Positions 6,169 through 7,429 of a stretch of 7,429 nt of DNA are shown here, one piece after another (the first letter of the stretch is position 1; every line of letters begins with the position of its first letter). The stretch covers positions 1 to 7,429 of the forward strand of contig JABDJW010000319.1 in NCBI GenBank assembly GCA_013002375.1, read 5' to 3'. The translations under genes and the position numbers were made by a program. The notes under the pieces are model-generated. The model made no database searches and was not told the origin of the DNA. It saw only the letters and a program-made list of their open reading frames with translations. This DNA is from Acidimicrobiales bacterium (GTDB taxonomy: Bacteria > Actinomycetota > Acidimicrobiia > Acidimicrobiales > SHLQ01).

Positions 6169-6207
6169 GCCGGAATAGCGAGCCGGAATGGCGAAGCGGA
6201 ATAGCGA
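6169..6207. repeat. 3 x 13-bp imperfect tandem repeat
   Basis: GCCGGAATAGCGA (6169-6181), GCCGGAATGGCGA (6182-6194) and AGCGGAATAGCGA (6195-6207) differ from each other at one to three positions. Together with the 15-bp pair they fill most of the 119-bp gap before the 70-aa gene. Confidence 0.8.
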
Positions 6208-6243
6208 AGGGGCCCCCGGCGTTGTGCTGAGCAACGGCATCCC

Positions 6244-6250
6244 AAGGAGG
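6244..6250 (+). promoter_or_regulatory. Strong Shine-Dalgarno AAGGAGG
   Basis: AAGGAGG followed by AT makes a near-complete anti-Shine-Dalgarno match ending 4 nt before the ATG at 6255. It is the strongest ribosome-binding site in the window and the main reason to accept the small gene after it. Confidence 0.8.
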
Positions 6251-6254
6251 ATCC

Positions 6255-6467
6255 ATGCAAGAAAACCCCTTCCACACCCGTTCAATCGCCGCCGCCGAGC
6301 GCGCCTTTCGCCTCCGCACCCGCGCCGATGAACTCGCCGATACCCCCGCCCTCGCACCCCTCGAAGTCGCGGTCAAACGCCGGGCTGCCGAGCTCGAACT
6401 CGAGTCGTACCTCATGGACGAACTGGCCGTCCTCGCGCCGGCGGTCGAGTACGCCGAAGCGGCCTAG
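6255..6467 (+). CDS. Small helical protein of unknown function (70 aa)
   Basis: I do not recognise this protein. It begins at an ATG preceded by a near-perfect ribosome-binding site. Residues from about 8 to the end are rich in Ala, Glu, Leu and Arg (AAAERAFRLRTRADELAD, VAVKRRAAELELESYLMDEL), so the chain is probably almost all alpha-helical, perhaps a helical hairpin, with a Pro-containing bend at TPALAP (30-35). It has no signal peptide, membrane segment or cysteine. Codon use has the G/C-rich third positions of neighbouring genes. It follows the glycosylase in the same direction after a repeat-filled gap and precedes the DUF3039 gene, but nothing ties it to either function. Confidence 0.7.
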   Translation: MQENPFHTRSIAAAERAFRLRTRADELADTPALAPLEVAVKRRAAELELESYLMDELAVLAPAVEYAEAA

Positions 6468-6516
6468 CCGAAACCGAGCCAACCGGACCGGGCGGGCAGC
6501 GCCGCCGGCCAGGGTC

Positions 6517-6522
6517 TACGAT
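6517..6522 (+). promoter_or_regulatory. -10 box (TACGAT) for a probably leaderless DUF3039 transcript
   Basis: TACGAT matches TANNNT and ends 8 nt before the GTG at 6531, about the distance at which transcription begins at the start codon itself. No Shine-Dalgarno precedes the GTG. The site lies in the 63-bp gap after the 70-aa gene and implies an independent promoter. Confidence 0.6.
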
Positions 6523-6530
6523 GACAAGCC

Positions 6531-6794
6531 GTGATGACTACGGCCTCGAATCCATCAACGCCCACCGTCGCCCCGATCGAGACGCCGACGGTCGACCCGC
6601 TGCACGACAACGTCGAACCGGGCGATCATGAGCGGTTCGCCCACTATGTACAGAAGTCGAAACTGACGGGCGCCATGGTCAACGGAACGCCGGTGCGGGC
6701 GCTGTGCGGCAAGGTCTGGGTGCCCAGCCGCGATCCCGGCCGATTCCCGGTGTGTCCCGAGTGCAAAGAGATCAAAGCCAAGCTCACCCGCTAG
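6531..6794 (+). CDS. DUF3039 domain protein (87 aa)
   Basis: The sequence GDHERFAHYVQKSKLTGAM (31-49), NGTPVRALCGKVWVPSRDP (51-69) and FPVCPECKEI (72-81) is the signature of DUF3039, a small actinobacterial family of unknown function. Cys59, Cys75 and Cys78 with His33 or His38 could bind one zinc ion, a knuckle-like arrangement; this is inferred from spacing only. The first 28 residues are a Pro/Thr-rich, probably disordered tail, as is common in the family. I chose the GTG at 6531 because it sits at the expected distance from the TACGAT box; the next codon is ATG, so the choice hardly changes the product. Only 16 nt separate its stop from the next gene, so they may be cotranscribed. There is no signal peptide, so it should be cytosolic. 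Confidence 0.93.
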   Translation: MMTTASNPSTPTVAPIETPTVDPLHDNVEPGDHERFAHYVQKSKLTGAMVNGTPVRALCGKVWVPSRDPGRFPVCPECKEIKAKLTR

Positions 6795-6810
6795 GCGGGG
6801 GCCGCGCCCG

Positions 6811-7086
6811 GTGAAACTCCTGGCCATGGCGGTGTTCGAGGGCGTGATCTACAACGCGCGTCTGCTCGACGACGGCGCGCCCGATCGGCTGACCCTCACC
6901 GTCGATGCCGTCCTACGGCCCGGCGATGCCGACGAGGGCCCGCTGTTGATGCCCGTTCCCGAGCTGATCGTCCTGATCGGCAAGCCGGCGGCCGATCGGC
7001 TCCTTCCGAAGTACCGGGCCGAGGGCCGCATCATCAGCCACCAAGGCGTAGCCCACCTCAGCTTCCCCTTCTGGGAGCCTGGGTAA
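6811..7086 (+). CDS. Hypothetical protein, 91 aa
   Basis: I do not recognise a family. The chain reads as a compact alpha/beta protein with strand-like stretches (AVFEGVIYNARLL, RLTLTVDAVL, ELIVLIG), a Gly/Asp-rich loop (PGDADEGP, 37-44) and a C-terminal FPFWEP. There are no cysteines, signal peptide or membrane helix. The start is either GTG at 6811, with a G-rich run at 6797-6801 as a weak ribosome-binding site, or ATG at 6826, which would begin at AVFEGV and has no site. Third codon positions are G/C-rich throughout, supporting real coding. It follows the DUF3039 gene by 16 nt and is likely read from the same transcript, which hints at a shared but unknown role. Confidence 0.7.
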   Translation: MKLLAMAVFEGVIYNARLLDDGAPDRLTLTVDAVLRPGDADEGPLLMPVPELIVLIGKPAADRLLPKYRAEGRIISHQGVAHLSFPFWEPG

Positions 7087-7106
7087 TCCCGCAGCCGGGA
7101 GCCTGG
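7073..7106. repeat. 10-bp direct repeat pair around the 6811-7086 stop codon
   Basis: GGGAGCCTGG occurs at 7073-7082 and again at 7097-7106, 24 bp apart. The second copy includes GGGAG, placed 7 nt before an ATG at 7109 that is in frame with the lipoprotein gene. It may be chance or a small duplication. Confidence 0.4.
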
Positions 7107-7162
7107 CGATGTGGACCAAAGACTCTGGATTCCAGGTCACTTGCCCGCGGACGCTGGGCTGG

Positions 7163-7429
7163 ATGCTGAGTGAACGACCGTTTCTACTTAGGCGGGGACG
7201 CACCCCGACGAGGCGGGCGATTCTCACGGGTGTCGTCGCGTGCGGGCTGCTATTTGCGGCAGGATGTGGCGGCGACGACTACCGCACTGGGCCCGCGCCG
7301 GACGAGGAATCGGCAGTCGTCGCTACGCCAACGACGCTGATGCCGCTACCCGAGCCGGTGTCCGGAAGCGTCGGTGAGTGGATCGAGTTGGGTAGTACTC
7401 GGGTAGTCGTTCGAGGCGGCACATTCGTT
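7163..7429 (+). CDS. Predicted Tat-type lipoprotein, N-terminal part
   Basis: The frame is open to the window edge (89 codons from ATG 7163). Residues 1-18 are basic (RRGRTPTRR). TRRAILT (16-22) fits the twin-arginine pattern [S/T]RRxFLK with Ile for Phe, then a hydrophobic run leads to FAAGC with Cys35 as the likely lipidated residue. GVVAC with Cys27 also meets a loose lipobox but leaves too short a hydrophobic core. The mature chain starts GGDDYRTGPAPDEE and is a Pro/Thr-rich linker followed by GEWIELGSTRVVV, perhaps the start of a beta-rich extracellular domain. Function cannot be told from this fragment. An in-frame ATG at 7109, with GGGAG at 7097-7101, would add 18 residues ahead of the signal peptide; ribosome-binding evidence favours it, signal-peptide length favours 7163. 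The product would be anchored on the outer face of the cytoplasmic membrane. Confidence 0.75.
   Translation, partial: MLSERPFLLRRGRTPTRRAILTGVVACGLLFAAGCGGDDYRTGPAPDEESAVVATPTTLMPLPEPVSGSVGEWIELGSTRVVVRGGTFV

Noticed and set aside
6136..6207. The short repeats as a CRISPR array
   Set aside because: The units are 13-15 bp and directly adjacent with no spacers, and there are no cas genes.
6209..6238. GGGGCCCC palindrome and the nearby CGTTG/CAACG stem as a terminator for the glycosylase
   Set aside because: Both are short, neither is followed by T residues, and the stem has a mismatch-prone inner part.
5383..6357. 324-residue reverse frame opposite the glycosylase and tandem repeats
   Set aside because: It is a shadow of the glycosylase, and its start lies inside the 70-aa gene. 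No family features.
6491..6506. GC hairpin GGCGG-gcagcg-CCGCC after the 70-aa gene, as a terminator
   Set aside because: The stem is only 5 bp, there is no T-run, and such short GC stems occur by chance in this composition.

Overview
The window is a high-GC, tightly packed piece of bacterial chromosome, most likely from an actinobacterium. The lineage call rests on four signs: a DUF3039 small protein (a family I know from Actinobacteria), a domain that closely resembles the C-terminal half of the actinobacterial CCA-adding enzyme, a DNA glycosylase of the actinobacterial AlkA-like type, and several genes with TANNNT -10 boxes and very short or absent leaders. An acidimicrobial relative (Ilumatobacter-like) would fit, but that is a guess. 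No rRNA, tRNA, CRISPR, phage or insertion-sequence signature is visible.

Left arm (1-2029). Two leftward genes are coupled by a TGATG stop/start overlap. The upstream one encodes a stand-alone HD-domain protein matching only the C-terminal part of CCA tRNA nucleotidyltransferase. The downstream one encodes an isochorismatase-like protein that leaves the window before its active-site cysteine region. Only 27 bp separate the HD start from a divergent short-chain dehydrogenase/reductase gene.

Middle (2033-5260). The SDR gene converges, with only 3 bp between stop codons, on a leftward gene of about 1,030 codons. Its product is predicted to be secreted: a signal peptide, a delta-60-type beta-propeller, then five tandem Ig-like modules. 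The AT-richer stretch in front of it (about 5129-5260) holds a candidate promoter, a palindrome, two pairs of direct repeats and a 9-bp inverted repeat, and is the most structured non-coding-looking DNA in the window.

Right arm (5152-7429). Five rightward genes follow: an AlkA-like HhH-GPD DNA glycosylase with an uncertain start, a 70-aa helical protein with a perfect Shine-Dalgarno sequence placed after a compound tandem repeat, a probably leaderless DUF3039 protein, a 91-aa unknown, and the first part of a lipoprotein with a twin-arginine-like signal peptide that runs off the end.

Most of this is ordinary housekeeping or accessory chromosome, and I see no complete novel multi-gene system. 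The points best worth following are the HD protein without its nucleotidyltransferase half, the changed catalytic position in the isochorismatase-like protein, the modular secreted protein with its repeat-rich control region, and the short tandem repeats ahead of the 70-aa gene.
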